Below are positions 43,770-52,786 of a stretch of DNA of 64,000 bases, in pieces. Position 1 is the stretch's first letter, and each line of letters starts with the position of its first letter. Under the pieces are notes generated by a model. The model did not search any database. It was not told where the DNA came from and saw nothing but the letters and a program-made list of their open reading frames with translations. A program made the position numbers and the translations under genes. The DNA is from Roseibium algicola (GTDB lineage: Bacteria; Pseudomonadota; Alphaproteobacteria; Rhizobiales; Stappiaceae). Location: assembly GCF_001999245.1 (NCBI RefSeq), contig NZ_CP019630.1, forward strand, positions 4,617,001-4,681,000. Direction: 5' to 3'.

Positions 43770-43796
43770 GCCCCGGGCCGATGAACGGTCCGGGGC
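43770..43796 (-). terminator. Hairpin after gatA
   Basis: GCCCCGG (43770-43776) pairs with CCGGGGC (43790-43796), 18 bases beyond the gatA stop on the minus strand. There is no U-run, so termination is uncertain. Confidence 0.45.
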
Positions 43797-43814
43797 GCAT
43801 ATCAACAAACGGGA

Positions 43815-45299
43815 TCAGCTCCACCAGGCTTCCGGTGAGAACGAGCCGGCGGCATCTTCGATGACCTGACCGACCTGGAACAGGGTGCTTTCCTCAAAGG
43901 GTTTGCCGATCAGCTGAAGACCGAGCGGCAGGCCATTGTTGTCGAGGCCGGCCGGGACGGAAATGCCCGGAAGACCGGCCATGTTGACGGTCACGGTGAA
44001 GATGTCGTTGAGGTACATTTTCACCGGGTCGGAATGAAGGTCCTGGTCGGCAACGCCGAAGGCTGCCGAAGGGGTTGCCGGGGTCAGGATCGCGTCGACG
44101 CCGTTTTCCCAGGCCAGGTCGAAGTCGCGCTTGATGAGGGTGCGAACCTTCTGGGCCTTCAGGTAGTAGGCATCGTAGTAACCGGCGGACAGCACATAGG
44201 TGCCGATCAGGATACGGCGCTTGACCTCTTCCCCGAAGCCCGCTGCACGGGTGTTCTCGTACATCTCGACGATATCCTTGCCCGGAACGCGCAAGCCGTA
44301 GCGCACACCGTCGTAACGGGCGAGGTTCGAGGAAGCTTCTGCCGGTGCCACGATGTAGTAGGCCGGCAGGGCGTATTTGGTGTGCGGCATTGCAATGTCG
44401 ACGATTTCCGCACCGGCGTCCTTCAGCCAGTCGATTCCCTTCTGCCAGAGCGCTTCGATGTCGGCAGGCATGCCGTCCAGACGATATTCCGCCGGAATGC
44501 CGATCTTGAGGCCCTTCACGGATTTGCCGATGGCCGCTTCATAGTCCGGCACAGGCAGATCGACCGAGGTGGTGTCCTTGGCGTCGACGGAGGCCATGGA
44601 TTTCAGCATGATCGCGCTGTCCCGAACGGTGTGAGCAATCGGGCCGGCCTGGTCGAGCGAGGAAGCAAAGGCAACAACGCCCCAGCGGGAACAACGGCCA
44701 TAGGTCGGCTTGATGCCGACAGTGCCGGTGAACGCGGCCGGCTGACGGATGGAGCCGCCGGTGTCGGTTGCGGTGGCACCCATGCACATGCGGGCGGCAA
44801 CGGCGGCGGCAGAACCACCGGAAGACCCGCCGGGGACGAGATCCTGGTTCGAGTTCTTCTTCCGCCACGGGTTGATCACCGGACCGTAATAAGAGGTCTC
44901 GTTGGAGGAGCCCATTGCGAACTCGTCCATGTTCAGCTTGCCGAGCATGACCGCGCCGTCGGCCCACAGGTTGGACGTAACAGTGGATTCATAAGCGGGT
45001 TTGAAGCCGTCCAGAATGTGGCTGCAGGCCTGGGTGTGTACGCCCTGGGTGGCGAAAAGGTCCTTGATGCCAAGCGGGATGCCTTCCAGCGCACCGCCTT
45101 CGCCTTTGGCAAGCTTGGCGTCGGATGCCTTTGCCATGTCGCGCGCCTTGTCGGTGGTCACGGTGACATAGGCATTCAGCTTTTCATTGGCGGCTTCGAT
45201 GTTCTTGATGAAGGCATCGGTCAGTTCCAGGGACGTGTAGTCCTTGTTTTTCAGGCCTTCGCGGGCCTCGGCAATGGTCAGTTTGGTCAGATCGGTCAT
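43815..45299 (-). CDS. gatA: Aspartyl/glutamyl-tRNA amidotransferase subunit A
   Basis: Glutaminase subunit of GatCAB, which converts Glu-tRNA(Gln) and Asp-tRNA(Asn) to the amidated forms. 494 residues. Amidase-signature triad: Lys79 (GIKDLFAT), cis-Ser159 in the [14 protein letters not shown] loop, nucleophile Ser183 ([10 protein letters not shown]). The C-terminal half ([38 protein letters not shown]) is complete. gatC is 500 bases upstream with a GNAT gene in between; gatB is not in the window downstream on this strand. Confidence 0.97.
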   Translation of the reverse strand: MTDLTKLTIAEAREGLKNKDYTSLELTDAFIKNIEAANEKLNAYVTVTTDKARDMAKASDAKLAKGEGGALEGIPLGIKDLFATQGVHTQACSHILDGFKPAYESTVTSNLWADGAVMLGKLNMDEFAMGSSNETSYYGPVINPWRKKNSNQDLVPGGSSGGSAAAVAARMCMGATATDTGGSIRQPAAFTGTVGIKPTYGRCSRWGVVAFASSLDQAGPIAHTVRDSAIMLKSMASVDAKDTTSVDLPVPDYEAAIGKSVKGLKIGIPAEYRLDGMPADIEALWQKGIDWLKDAGAEIVDIAMPHTKYALPAYYIVAPAEASSNLARYDGVRYGLRVPGKDIVEMYENTRAAGFGEEVKRRILIGTYVLSAGYYDAYYLKAQKVRTLIKRDFDLAWENGVDAILTPATPSAAFGVADQDLHSDPVKMYLNDIFTVTVNMAGLPGISVPAGLDNNGLPLGLQLIGKPFEESTLFQVGQVIEDAAGSFSPEAWWS

Positions 45300-45311
45300 G
45301 GATTTGAACTC

Positions 45312-45785
45312 TCAGGCGGCCACAAGCGGCCGGGAATAGAAGATGGAATAGGGACTGTCGGGATAATCGAGCACCGGTCCGCAGCGGCTGAAGCCGGCTC
45401 GTTCATAGATGCGCCAGGCTGCCGGGTGTTTGTCGCCGGTTTCCAGAACGAGCATGGAAATGCCCTCCCGGGTTGCCAGCTCAATGATCCGGTCCAGAAT
45501 GCTGCTTCCCAGGCCGAGGCCCTGATAGGCCGGTCTGGTGTACATGCGCTTGACCTCGGCAATGCCGTCGGCGTGCCGGTGTAGGGCACCGCAGGCAGCT
45601 GCCTTGCCGTCAATCCGTGCAACGAAGACAGTCGTTGCCTCGCCGGACATCTCTTCAGCCGTCATGTGGTAGCAGGCCTCGGGCGGGCTAAGTGTCAGCA
45701 GCAGGTCGTTCAGCTCGGCAATCATCTCGCCCATGTCGGCAGACAGGGGCGTTTCGACGGCAATAGCTGGAACGGGTGCGATCAT
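45312..45785 (-). CDS. GNAT N-acetyltransferase between gatC and gatA
   Basis: 157 residues: VARIDGKAAACGALHRHADG, EVKRMYTRPAYQGLGLGSSI (acetyl-CoA loop QGLGLG), LVLETGDKHPAAWRIYERAG, ending in YSIFYSRPL. It lies 14 bases after gatC and 12 before gatA on the same strand, so it is almost certainly cotranscribed with them. Substrate unknown. The insertion of an acetyltransferase gene between two subunits of an essential translation enzyme is unusual in itself. Confidence 0.9.
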   Translation of the reverse strand: MIAPVPAIAVETPLSADMGEMIAELNDLLLTLSPPEACYHMTAEEMSGEATTVFVARIDGKAAACGALHRHADGIAEVKRMYTRPAYQGLGLGSSILDRIIELATREGISMLVLETGDKHPAAWRIYERAGFSRCGPVLDYPDSPYSIFYSRPLVAA

Positions 45786-45799
45786 CCGGCTTCGTCCGC

Positions 45800-46087
45800 T
45801 TATTCGACGACTTTCGGCACCATGAAGAAATGATCTTCGGAGGCCGGTGCGTTCAGGGTGATGTCGGCAGACTTGTTGCCGTCGGTTACGCCGTCAGCGC
45901 GCTTTTTCATGGTCTGTTCAACAACGGACGTCAGCGGCTCGACGCCGGAAATATCGACTTCGTCCAGTTGCTCGACAAAGCCGAGAATGGCGTTCAGTTC
46001 GCCAGTCATGCGGGTCGCGTCTTCTTCGCTCACCTTGATGCGCGCCAGCCGGGCAACGCGTTTCACCGTATCGGTATCAACAGACAT
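45800..46087 (-). CDS. gatC: Aspartyl/glutamyl-tRNA amidotransferase subunit C
   Basis: 95 residues from ATG 46087, with GAGGA eight bases upstream; the frame stays open 130 codons further but that part covers a regulatory region and is not GatC-like. Sequence [20 protein letters not shown], then [15 protein letters not shown] and [20 protein letters not shown], ending FFMVPKVVE, is typical GatC. It links GatA and GatB in the GatCAB complex. Confidence 0.96.
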   Translation of the reverse strand: MSVDTDTVKRVARLARIKVSEEDATRMTGELNAILGFVEQLDEVDISGVEPLTSVVEQTMKKRADGVTDGNKSADITLNAPASEDHFFMVPKVVE

Positions 46088-46208
46088 GTGTTCCTCGTCG
46101 TTACTGGTGCCTGAAGCGGAAATCCGCTCATGGCTTGCGCTCTTCTTGCGGCGGCCGCGCGGGGAAGGCAAGAGCGCAGGCTTGCCTTGCGGGAGAAATC
46201 GGAATAAA

Positions 46209-46228
46209 TCGGTACCATTGGGAACCGA
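46209..46228. promoter_or_regulatory. Imperfect palindrome upstream of darcynin-TetR pair
   Basis: TCGGTACC (46209-46216), ATT, GGGAACCGA (46220-46228); seven of nine arm positions match. It sits just before the darcynin gene start and could be the operator for the TetR protein encoded at 46620. Confidence 0.4.
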
Positions 46229-46243
46229 AATAGGGATTTGCAC

Positions 46244-46627
46244 GTGATCCAGTCTTGCGAAAAGATCCTGCCATTGCCGATGGCGGCCATCGTCTATCTG
46301 GCTTTCGAACCAGCCTGGCTGGCGCTCAGCCGCCAGGAAAGAGGCGAGATTGCCGGCCAGATCGGCACAATCCTGGCGCGTCATCCAGAGGTTGCCTTCG
46401 AGTGGTTCGACGCCGATGCCCTGGCAGGCGGGTTTTCGGATTTCGCGATCTGCCGGTTTTCCGACATGCGCGCCTATCATCACTTGTGGGAGGAACTGCG
46501 CGACACGGTGATCTTCTCAAAACCCTATGCGCGGATCGTCAACGTGACGACCGGCATCGAGAATGGCTTTCAGGACTACGAGGCAAATCTTCAAAGTGCT
46601 GCGGTTGAGGAGGCTGGAGATGCCTGA
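46244..46627 (+). CDS. Darcynin family protein
   Basis: 127 residues from GTG 46244, with AGGGA eight bases upstream; ATG 46280 would give a shorter product starting [17 protein letters not shown]. The pattern [20 protein letters not shown], the acidic [14 protein letters not shown], and [20 protein letters not shown] followed by VTTGIENGF resemble the darcynin family, small alpha-beta proteins of unknown function. The stop overlaps the start of the TetR gene by eight bases, so the two are cotranscribed. Confidence 0.65.
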   Translation: MIQSCEKILPLPMAAIVYLAFEPAWLALSRQERGEIAGQIGTILARHPEVAFEWFDADALAGGFSDFAICRFSDMRAYHHLWEELRDTVIFSKPYARIVNVTTGIENGFQDYEANLQSAAVEEAGDA

Positions 46628-47228
46628 GGAAGGCATTGCCGGCCGGCCGCGGGAGGGCCGGGTCAGCAAGGCGCTTCTGGAGGCCACGCTGATTGAGCTT
46701 GCCGAAAACGGCTATGAAAAGACGACGATTGCCGCCATTGCGGCGCGAGCGCGCACCAGCAAGCAGGCGGTCTACCGGCGCTATGCGGACAAGGGGGCGC
46801 TGATTGCGGCGTCTGTCGAAGCAGCTCTTGCCAGCGTGAACCCGGCACCGCCTCAGCGGGGTAGTGTTGCGGAGGATCTGCGGCAATGTCTGTCGAACAC
46901 CGTTGCGGCCTTGCAGGATACCGCGTTGGGCGCGGCGGTTCGGGCACTGGTTCCCTGTCGAAGCAGACCGGACCTTGCTGGCGTCCTCGATGAGGCGGAG
47001 GCTGCCAGACGTCTGGTCCTGCGGCAGATCTTCATCGCGACCCCGTTCGAAGCTGACATGGAAGCGCGGATCGACCTGCTTCTCGGCCTCATCTATTTTC
47101 GCCTGCTGATCCGCAATATCAGGATCGAGACGAGGGACATAGAAACGGCCATCTATCTGGTGCTGGGGCTGGTGGCACCGCGCCAACCTGTATCACGCCC
47201 GGATCTGCCGGGCCTCCCCGGATTGTGA
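46620..47228 (+). CDS. TetR family regulator
   Basis: 202 residues from ATG 46620, with GAGGAGG upstream. HTH region: KALLEATLIELAENGYEKTT, IAAIAARARTSKQAVYRRYA. The C-terminal region is TetR_C-like with two hydrophobic helices (LLLGLIYFRLLIRN, ETAIYLVLGLV). Translationally coupled to the darcynin gene, so it most likely regulates that operon; a palindrome near 46209-46228 may be its site. Confidence 0.9.
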   Translation: MPEEGIAGRPREGRVSKALLEATLIELAENGYEKTTIAAIAARARTSKQAVYRRYADKGALIAASVEAALASVNPAPPQRGSVAEDLRQCLSNTVAALQDTALGAAVRALVPCRSRPDLAGVLDEAEAARRLVLRQIFIATPFEADMEARIDLLLGLIYFRLLIRNIRIETRDIETAIYLVLGLVAPRQPVSRPDLPGLPGL

Positions 47229-47379
47229 AGTCAGCCGCCATCACAATTTTCTCGCCCGCCGTTAGCGGCTCTGTGATCAAGGGTGATTGGCCAAATTCTG
47301 CGGCAGAAGACATGTTTTTTTCCGCGTGGAGCGTTAGGCTTCACCTGAACACGCCATTCACACCCCAATGGAGACGCAC

Positions 47380-47874
47380 ATGCCGCTCTATACGTCCAAA
47401 TCCGTTCTGCTGGGACTGACCGCGCTCTTCTCCGCTGCTGCCTTTACCGCTTCCGCTGATGAGATCACCACTTTCACCAAAGGCGGGGCTGCAATCGGCG
47501 GCACCGATCCGGTTGCCTATTTCACGGACGGCAAGCCTGTTGCCGGCTCCGATGAATTCACCGCAGAGTACGACGATGTGACCTGGAAGTTCTCGTCCGC
47601 GGAAAACCGTGACAAGTTTGTTGCCGACCCGGCGAAATATGCCCCTCAATACGGCGGCTTTTGTGCCTTCGGTGCCGCCATGGGTTTCAAGGTACCGGTG
47701 GTGCCGGAGGCCTGGTCGATTGTCGACGGCAAGCTTTACCTGAACAACTCCCTGAAGGTGCAGGAGCGGTTCGAAGAAGATGTGCCGGGATACATCCGCA
47801 AGGCGACCCTCAATTGGGACATCATCAAGGAGAAGAACCCGGGTGATCTGAAAGAGCCGATCATCCGCGACTGA
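47380..47874 (+). CDS. Exported YHS domain protein
   Basis: 164 residues from ATG 47380 (GGAG seven bases upstream; an in-frame ATG at 47368 is the weaker choice). A signal peptide runs to about residue 26 (AFTASADE). The YHS-like domain reads GGTDPVAYFTDGKPVAGSDE, then KFSSAENRDKFVADPAKYAP and QYGGFCAFG. YHS domains often bind metals; related periplasmic proteins have no agreed function. Single-gene unit with its own terminator. Confidence 0.88.
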   Translation: MPLYTSKSVLLGLTALFSAAAFTASADEITTFTKGGAAIGGTDPVAYFTDGKPVAGSDEFTAEYDDVTWKFSSAENRDKFVADPAKYAPQYGGFCAFGAAMGFKVPVVPEAWSIVDGKLYLNNSLKVQERFEEDVPGYIRKATLNWDIIKEKNPGDLKEPIIRD

Positions 47875-47893
47875 TCTGCCGGGTGTTTTTCTG

Positions 47894-47929
47894 GCCTGTG
47901 CCCGTCAATCGGCGGGCTCAGGCTTTTTT
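47894..47929 (+). terminator. Terminator of the YHS protein gene
   Basis: GCCTGTGCCCG (47894-47904) pairs with CGGGCTCAGGC (47913-47923) apart from one T-T mismatch, followed by six Ts. Confidence 0.9.
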
Positions 47930-48026
47930 CCGGAATAACATGAACCGCGCACGCGCAGGTCTCTTCTGCAAGGTGCCGTTACACTTTTCCGAAAGGCAGA
48001 TCTTTAAATCGGCTATCGTCGATGTT

Positions 48027-48053
48027 AAATCTTGAGATTATAACTCAAGATTT
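48027..48053. promoter_or_regulatory. Iron-responsive-operator-like palindrome
   Basis: AAATCTTGAG (48027-48036) and CTCAAGATTT (48044-48053), a perfect ten-base dyad with a seven-base spacer. Its core is TGA-N9-TCA, the consensus of the iron-responsive operator bound by RirA-type regulators in rhizobia. The spacer contains TATAAC, a possible -10 box. The right arm ends one base before the ATG of the siderophore-interacting gene. Confidence 0.65.
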
Positions 48054-48863
48054 ATGAGGTCCTCCTTGGCCACTCCTGCGAAACGCCAGCCCAGATTTCT
48101 AACCGTCAAGTCGACGCACTACCTCAGTCCAAATCTTATCCGTGTCACCTTTGCCGGCCCGGAGTTGCAGGGTTTTCCCGAAGGGCACGAGGGCGCGAAC
48201 TGCAAGTTGTTGTTGCCGCGCGACGGCGAAAGCCGCGAGGCCTTTGAAGCGCATTATGCGCCGGACGGGCCTTCCGAACGCGTCCATCCGGTTCGCACCT
48301 ATACCGTCCGTTCTTTCCGCCGAGATACGCTGGAACTCGATATCGACTTTGTTGCTCACGGCGACGAAGGGCCTGCAACGCGCTGGGCACAGCGGGCGGC
48401 AGAGGGCGATTTCTTGGGCTTTCTCGGCCCAAGCCAGCCGAAAATCACCGAGTTTCATGCCGACTGGTATTTGCTGGCCGCAGACCTTTCGGCAATGCCG
48501 GTGGTCGAAGCGACGCTGGAGGCTATGCCGCGCGAGGCAAGGGGTCTTGTCCTGTTCGAAGTTCCGTCAGAAGCCGACAAGCGCGAGATTGCAGCACCAG
48601 AAGGCGTGGAAATCAGATGGCTGGTACAGGAAAACCCGCATCTGCCTTCAACCGCGCAGGTTGACCTCGTAAAATCTCTGGAATGGCCTGCGGGAACAAT
48701 CCAGACCTGCATTGCAGGTGAAAGCTCCGTCATTCGGGCCCTTCGGGATCATCTTCACAACGAACGGAAAGTGCCGAAGGCGGACACCTACATTTCCGGC
48801 TACTGGAAAATCGGACTTGTCGAGGACGAGCATCAGCAGCTCAAACGGGCGGAAGCCGCCTGA
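48054..48863 (+). CDS. Siderophore-interacting protein (flavin reductase, SIP family)
   Basis: 269 residues; reduces ferric siderophores in the cytoplasm to release iron. FAD-binding VRTYTVRSF, then the SIP C-terminal pattern WYLLAADLSAMPVVEATLEA and the ending YISGYWKIGLVEDEHQQLKR. The ATG at 48054 directly follows a palindromic operator, leaving no ribosome site; TTG 48066 with GAGG upstream is a realistic alternative start that loses only four residues. The gene is probably repressed when iron is sufficient. No siderophore transporter gene is adjacent. Confidence 0.92.
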   Translation: MRSSLATPAKRQPRFLTVKSTHYLSPNLIRVTFAGPELQGFPEGHEGANCKLLLPRDGESREAFEAHYAPDGPSERVHPVRTYTVRSFRRDTLELDIDFVAHGDEGPATRWAQRAAEGDFLGFLGPSQPKITEFHADWYLLAADLSAMPVVEATLEAMPREARGLVLFEVPSEADKREIAAPEGVEIRWLVQENPHLPSTAQVDLVKSLEWPAGTIQTCIAGESSVIRALRDHLHNERKVPKADTYISGYWKIGLVEDEHQQLKRAEAA

Positions 48864-49031
48864 GGCCTCATGCTGGAACATCGCACTTCTCGCCGGTTGG
48901 GCTCGCTCCAACCGGGTGGATGCAGAACGCCGGTCTGACCGTGTGGTCGAATATCTGCCTGCGACCCAAATCTTGCCATCAACCTGAGATCCGTTAGATC
49001 TGTTGTTACAGGTCTTTCGGGAGGCATTCTC

Positions 49032-49646
49032 ATGCGTGGTTTTGCAGTTGGTCTTGGGCTCGTTGTTGCCGGGTTCGCCTTTGTGCCGGCGGCTTGGGCA
49101 GCCGGCCCGGCCTTCGATTGTGCGAAGGCGGAAAGTTCGGCCGAAAAGCTGGTCTGTTCGAATGATGATCTGGGAACACTGGACCAGAAACTGGCAGATA
49201 TCTATGAAGGCGCGGTTGGCGTCGTGAAGTCGCTTGATGCGGGCGCCGAAGAGGAACTCAATACGCTGAAGGCCTATCAACGCGGCTGGGTGAAAGGGCG
49301 CGACGAATGCTGGAAGAGTGACGACGAACTCTCCTGCGTCCGCTCGTCCTATGAACGCCGGATCGCGGAACTGACAGCGCGCTATCAACTGATCAAGGGA
49401 CAGGCACCGGTCTTTTACACCTGCAACGAAAACCCGGCAGATGAGATCGTGGCGACCTTCTTCGATACCGAGCCACCGTCTGCACGGTTGGAGCGCGGTG
49501 ACACGACGGAAATCGTCGTGCAGGGACCGAGCGGATCCGGCGCGCGTTACGAAGGCGATTTCGGCATTTTATTCTGGATAAAGGGAGACGAGGCCATGGT
49601 GGACTGGCCTCAGGGCACGTCTTTCGATTGCAAGGTGCGAAGCTGA
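49032..49646 (+). CDS. Exported lysozyme-inhibitor-like protein (LprI-type plus MliC-type domains)
   Basis: 204 residues. Signal peptide to about residue 24 (PAAWAAGP). N-terminal domain with the LprI/DUF1311 pattern FDCAKAESSAEKLVCSNDDL, TLKAYQRGWVKGRDECWK, ELSCVRSSYERRIAEL, and paired cysteines. C-terminal domain (YTCNENPADEIVATFFDTEP, then GILFWIKGDEAMVDW, FDCKV) resembles the MliC/PliC lysozyme-inhibitor family. Probably protects the cell wall from host or competitor lysozyme; direct proof would be needed for both domains. Confidence 0.8.
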   Translation: MRGFAVGLGLVVAGFAFVPAAWAAGPAFDCAKAESSAEKLVCSNDDLGTLDQKLADIYEGAVGVVKSLDAGAEEELNTLKAYQRGWVKGRDECWKSDDELSCVRSSYERRIAELTARYQLIKGQAPVFYTCNENPADEIVATFFDTEPPSARLERGDTTEIVVQGPSGSGARYEGDFGILFWIKGDEAMVDWPQGTSFDCKVRS

Positions 49647-49671
49647 CAGGTCTTTGACCGCCTGTCAGACC

Positions 49672-49708
49672 GCAGAAAAAAGTCGGCCGTTGCGATAAGG
49701 CAGCGGCC
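49672..49708 (-). terminator. Terminator of acdS
   Basis: GGCCGTTGC (49685-49693) pairs with GCAGCGGCC (49700-49708), one G-U pair, loop GATAAG. On the minus strand the stem is followed by GACTTTTTT. A separate plus-strand dyad CTGACAGG/CCTGTCAG (49643-49668) covers the end of the previous gene. Confidence 0.75.
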
Positions 49709-49720
49709 GCCTGCTCATAA

Positions 49721-50737
49721 TCAGCCGTCCTTGTAATAGTAGCTATAGCCATTGAGGGCGGGGGCACCGCCGAGGTGCGCATAGAGTACCTTCGATCCGG
49801 CGGGAATCTTGCCAAGCTTGACCAGGTCGATCATGCCTTGCATCGATTTGCCCTCGTAGACCGGATCGGTGATCATTGCCTCGGTCTTGGCGGCAAGCCG
49901 GATGGCGTCGTTTGTCTCTTCAGAGGGAACACCATAAGCCGGGTAGGCGTAGTCGGGATTGATCACGATCTCGTCGTCCCGGACCGCGCGGCCAAGTTCC
50001 ACAAGGGAGGCCGTGTTGTCGACGATCTGGCGAACCTGCGCACGGGTCTGGTCAAGGGTGCCGGAGGCGTCGATGCCGATTACGCGATCCGCCCGGTTCT
50101 GGTCGGCGAAGCCCACGATCATTCCGGCCTGGGTGGAGCCGGTGACCACGCAGACGATGATGTAGTCGAAGGTAAAACCGAGCTCTTCTTCCTGCTGCTT
50201 CACTTCCTCGGCAAAGCGCACGTAACCAAGGCCGCCGTATTTGTGGACGGATGCCCCGGCAGGAATGCCGTAAGGCGTGCCACCCGCATCGCGCACGGAC
50301 TGCATTGCGTCTTCCCAGCTCTGGCGAATGCCGATGTCGAAGCCGTCGTCGACCAGACGGGAATCCGCCCCCATCAGACGCGTCAGCAAAATGTTGCCAA
50401 CCCGGTCGTAGACCGCATCGTAGTGCGGTACCCATTTTTCCTGCACCACAACGCATTTCATGCCGATCTTGGCGGCGGTGGCTGCAACCATGCGGGTGTG
50501 GTTGGACTGCACACCGCCGATGGAAACCAGCGTGTCTGCGCCGGAAGCGATCGCGTCGGGCACGATATATTCCAGTTTCCGCAGCTTGTTGCCGCCAAAG
50601 GCAAGGCCGGAGTTGCAGTCGTCCCGCTTTGCATAAATGTCCACCTTGCCGCCAAGCGCTTCGGAAAGCCGGGGTAGAGGTTCGATGGGCGTTGGGCCGA
50701 AGGTGAGGGGATAGCGTTCGAACTTGCTGAGGTTCAT
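49721..50737 (-). CDS. acdS: 1-aminocyclopropane-1-carboxylate (ACC) deaminase
   Basis: PLP enzyme converting ACC, the plant ethylene precursor, to 2-oxobutanoate and ammonia. 338 residues, the exact family length, from ATG 50737. All residues that separate true ACC deaminases from D-cysteine desulfhydrases are in place: Lys51 ([10 protein letters not shown]), Ser78 (GVQSNHTR), Tyr294-Glu295 (DPVYEGKS), Leu322 (LYAHLGG). Divergent from an Lrp-type regulator (acdR), the known arrangement for acdS. The product 2-oxobutanoate could feed isoleucine synthesis through IlvIH and IlvC. Confidence 0.96.
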   Translation of the reverse strand: MNLSKFERYPLTFGPTPIEPLPRLSEALGGKVDIYAKRDDCNSGLAFGGNKLRKLEYIVPDAIASGADTLVSIGGVQSNHTRMVAATAAKIGMKCVVVQEKWVPHYDAVYDRVGNILLTRLMGADSRLVDDGFDIGIRQSWEDAMQSVRDAGGTPYGIPAGASVHKYGGLGYVRFAEEVKQQEEELGFTFDYIIVCVVTGSTQAGMIVGFADQNRADRVIGIDASGTLDQTRAQVRQIVDNTASLVELGRAVRDDEIVINPDYAYPAYGVPSEETNDAIRLAAKTEAMITDPVYEGKSMQGMIDLVKLGKIPAGSKVLYAHLGGAPALNGYSYYYKDG

Positions 50738-50844
50738 GGAGCACACCGGATTGATTGTTGACCCTTTGAGCCTTGCAGAAATATTCAGAAAGGTGCTTTC
50801 AAAGTTTGATGTATTTTTTCTGTCAATGAGAACTTGAAGCGGAT

Positions 50845-50858
50845 ATTGATTCATCAAT
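50845..50858. promoter_or_regulatory. Dyad in the acdS-acdR divergent region
   Basis: ATTGAT-TC-ATCAAT, perfect six-base arms, 37 bases before the acdR start, in an AT-rich 157-base region that also has TTGACA on the minus strand at 50826-50821. A plausible AcdR/Lrp-type site. Confidence 0.45.
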
Positions 50859-50894
50859 CATCGAATTAAGGTCAAAAAACTGAAAGATTCTTCC

Positions 50895-51359
50895 ATGGCT
50901 GGTGAGCTCGACCGGATTGACCGCAAAATTCTCAAGCTGCTGCAAGAAGATGGCCGCCTCAGCAACGCCGAACTTGCCGGTCTTGTAAATGTCAGCCCGG
51001 CGACCTGTCACAGGCGGACGCAGCGGCTGTTCGACGAGGGTTTCATTCAGGGCGTGCGCGCGCATATCGATCCGCAAAAGGTCGACAGATCTGCCCTTGT
51101 GATCGTGGGTGTGGTGCTGGACCGGTCGACCCCGCAAAGTTTTGCCGAGTTTGAAGAAGTGGTTCGCAAGGCGGACTTTGTTCTCGATTGCCACCTGGTG
51201 GCGGGCGACTTCGATTACTTCCTGAAGATCCGCACACGGGACATGGCGGACTTCAACAAGCTGCACGGCGAAAAGCTGATTGCGTTGCCGGGTGTGCGGC
51301 AGACCCGCACGTTTTTTGTCATGAAGGAAGTGACGGACAACGCGCCGCTGCCTTTCTGA
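50895..51359 (+). CDS. acdR: Lrp/AsnC family regulator of ACC deaminase
   Basis: 154 residues. AsnC-type HTH: LDRIDRKILKLLQEDGRLSN, LAGLVNVSPATCHRRTQRLF; RAM ligand domain including HLVAGDFDYFLKIRTRDMAD. Located back to back with acdS, the arrangement known for AcdR, which activates acdS in response to its substrate. Symbol is assigned from this context. Confidence 0.9.
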   Translation: MAGELDRIDRKILKLLQEDGRLSNAELAGLVNVSPATCHRRTQRLFDEGFIQGVRAHIDPQKVDRSALVIVGVVLDRSTPQSFAEFEEVVRKADFVLDCHLVAGDFDYFLKIRTRDMADFNKLHGEKLIALPGVRQTRTFFVMKEVTDNAPLPF

Positions 51360-51527
51360 AACAGTTCGGGTTCCCTGGCCGGCCGGTCGCCGGCCTCGCA
51401 GACCGGACGACTGATGAGCGCCCCGGATCTGCTGCCTGAAATTCCCTTCCATTGTTCTGCCGTCAGTGAGCCTCGATCGCCCTGGTTTAAAAAACGGTTG
51501 CCTTGGTCGCCGGCAATAAAGTACAGA

Positions 51528-51556
51528 TTTGATATGTAATAACATAACATATCAAA
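51528..51556 (+). promoter_or_regulatory. Zur-box-like palindrome
   Basis: TTTGATATGT (51528-51537) and ACATATCAAA (51547-51556), ten-base perfect arms around AATAACATA. It resembles the alphaproteobacterial zinc-uptake-regulator box (GATATGTTATAACATATC type) and lies 15 bases before the CobW gene. Confidence 0.75.
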
Positions 51557-51571
51557 CTTGCTGGAGGCCTT

Positions 51572-52786
51572 ATGTCCGATCGACGCCTGCCTGTAACCGT
51601 GCTGTCCGGGTTTCTTGGAGCGGGAAAAACCACCTTGCTCGATCGCATCCTCAACAACCGTTCCGGATTGAAGGTGGCTGTAATCGTCAACGACATGTCG
51701 GAGGTGAATATCGACGCAGACCTGGTGCGGGCAGGCGGTGCGGAGCTGAGCAAGACCGAGGAAACCGTTGTCGAGATGTCCAACGGCTGCATCTGCTGCA
51801 CCTTGCGCGACGATCTGCTGAACGAGGTTCGCCGCCTGGCTGGCGAAGGGCGGTTCGACTACCTGCTTATTGAATCAACGGGGATATCCGAACCGTTGCC
51901 GGTGGCAGCGACTTTCGAATTCCGAGACGAAGCCGGCGACAGCCTCGCCGATGTGGCAAGGCTCGACACGATGGTGACGGTGGTCGATGCGGTCAATCTG
52001 CTGAAGGATTACTCCAGCCATGATTTCCTGAGCGATCGGGGAGAGACGCTGGGCGAGGAGGACGAACGCACGCTGGTGCATCTCCTGACGGACCAGATAG
52101 AGTTTGCCGATGTGGTGGTTCTCAACAAGGTGGGTGCCGCGTCGGCCGGACAGGTGGATGCTGCCCGCAAGATCATCCGCAGTCTCAACGCGGATGCGAA
52201 GATTATCGAGACCGACTACTCGGAAGTCTCGCCTTCCGACATCCTGAACACGGGGCTCTTCAATTTTGAAAAGGCTCATGAACACCCGATGTGGGCCAAG
52301 GAGCTTTACGGCTTTGCTGACCACATTCCCGAAACCGAGGAATATGGTGTTGCCTCCTACGTCTACCGGGCACGGCGGCCATTCGATCCGGAAAAGATCC
52401 ATGAGCTGCTCAATGGGCAGTTACCGGGCGTGATCCGCGCCAAGGGCCATTTCTGGATCGGCAGCCGGCCGCAATGGGTGATCGAGTTCTCGCTGGCCGG
52501 GGCGCTCTCCAGCATCAGTCCGCTTGGCACCTGGTGGGCGTCGGTGCCGAAGGAGCGTTGGCCGGATGACGACCGCGCCCGGGCCTATGCGAAGTCGCTC
52601 TGGGTCGAACCGTTTGGCGACCGGCGGCAGGAAATTGTCTTCATCGGTGCGGGCATCGACTGGCCGCTTCTGAAAAGCCGGCTCGACGCGTGCCTGATCG
52701 GCGAAAACGCGGGTGACGAACTTTCGGCCTTTGCGCAACTGCCGGATCCCTTTCCAGCCTTCCGCCATGCGGACCGCGCAGCATGA
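51572..52786 (+). CDS. CobW/COG0523 family GTP-binding metallochaperone
   Basis: 404 residues. G3E GTPase features: Walker [16 protein letters not shown], the metal-binding CxCC in [15 protein letters not shown] base recognition VVLNKVGA, and a C-terminal CobW_C domain ([20 protein letters not shown]). The large form with this C-terminus is typical of Zur-controlled zinc chaperones rather than cobalamin enzymes. The upstream Zur-like box and a coupled DUF1826 gene support a low-zinc response. Confidence 0.92.
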   Translation: MSDRRLPVTVLSGFLGAGKTTLLDRILNNRSGLKVAVIVNDMSEVNIDADLVRAGGAELSKTEETVVEMSNGCICCTLRDDLLNEVRRLAGEGRFDYLLIESTGISEPLPVAATFEFRDEAGDSLADVARLDTMVTVVDAVNLLKDYSSHDFLSDRGETLGEEDERTLVHLLTDQIEFADVVVLNKVGAASAGQVDAARKIIRSLNADAKIIETDYSEVSPSDILNTGLFNFEKAHEHPMWAKELYGFADHIPETEEYGVASYVYRARRPFDPEKIHELLNGQLPGVIRAKGHFWIGSRPQWVIEFSLAGALSSISPLGTWWASVPKERWPDDDRARAYAKSLWVEPFGDRRQEIVFIGAGIDWPLLKSRLDACLIGENAGDELSAFAQLPDPFPAFRHADRAA

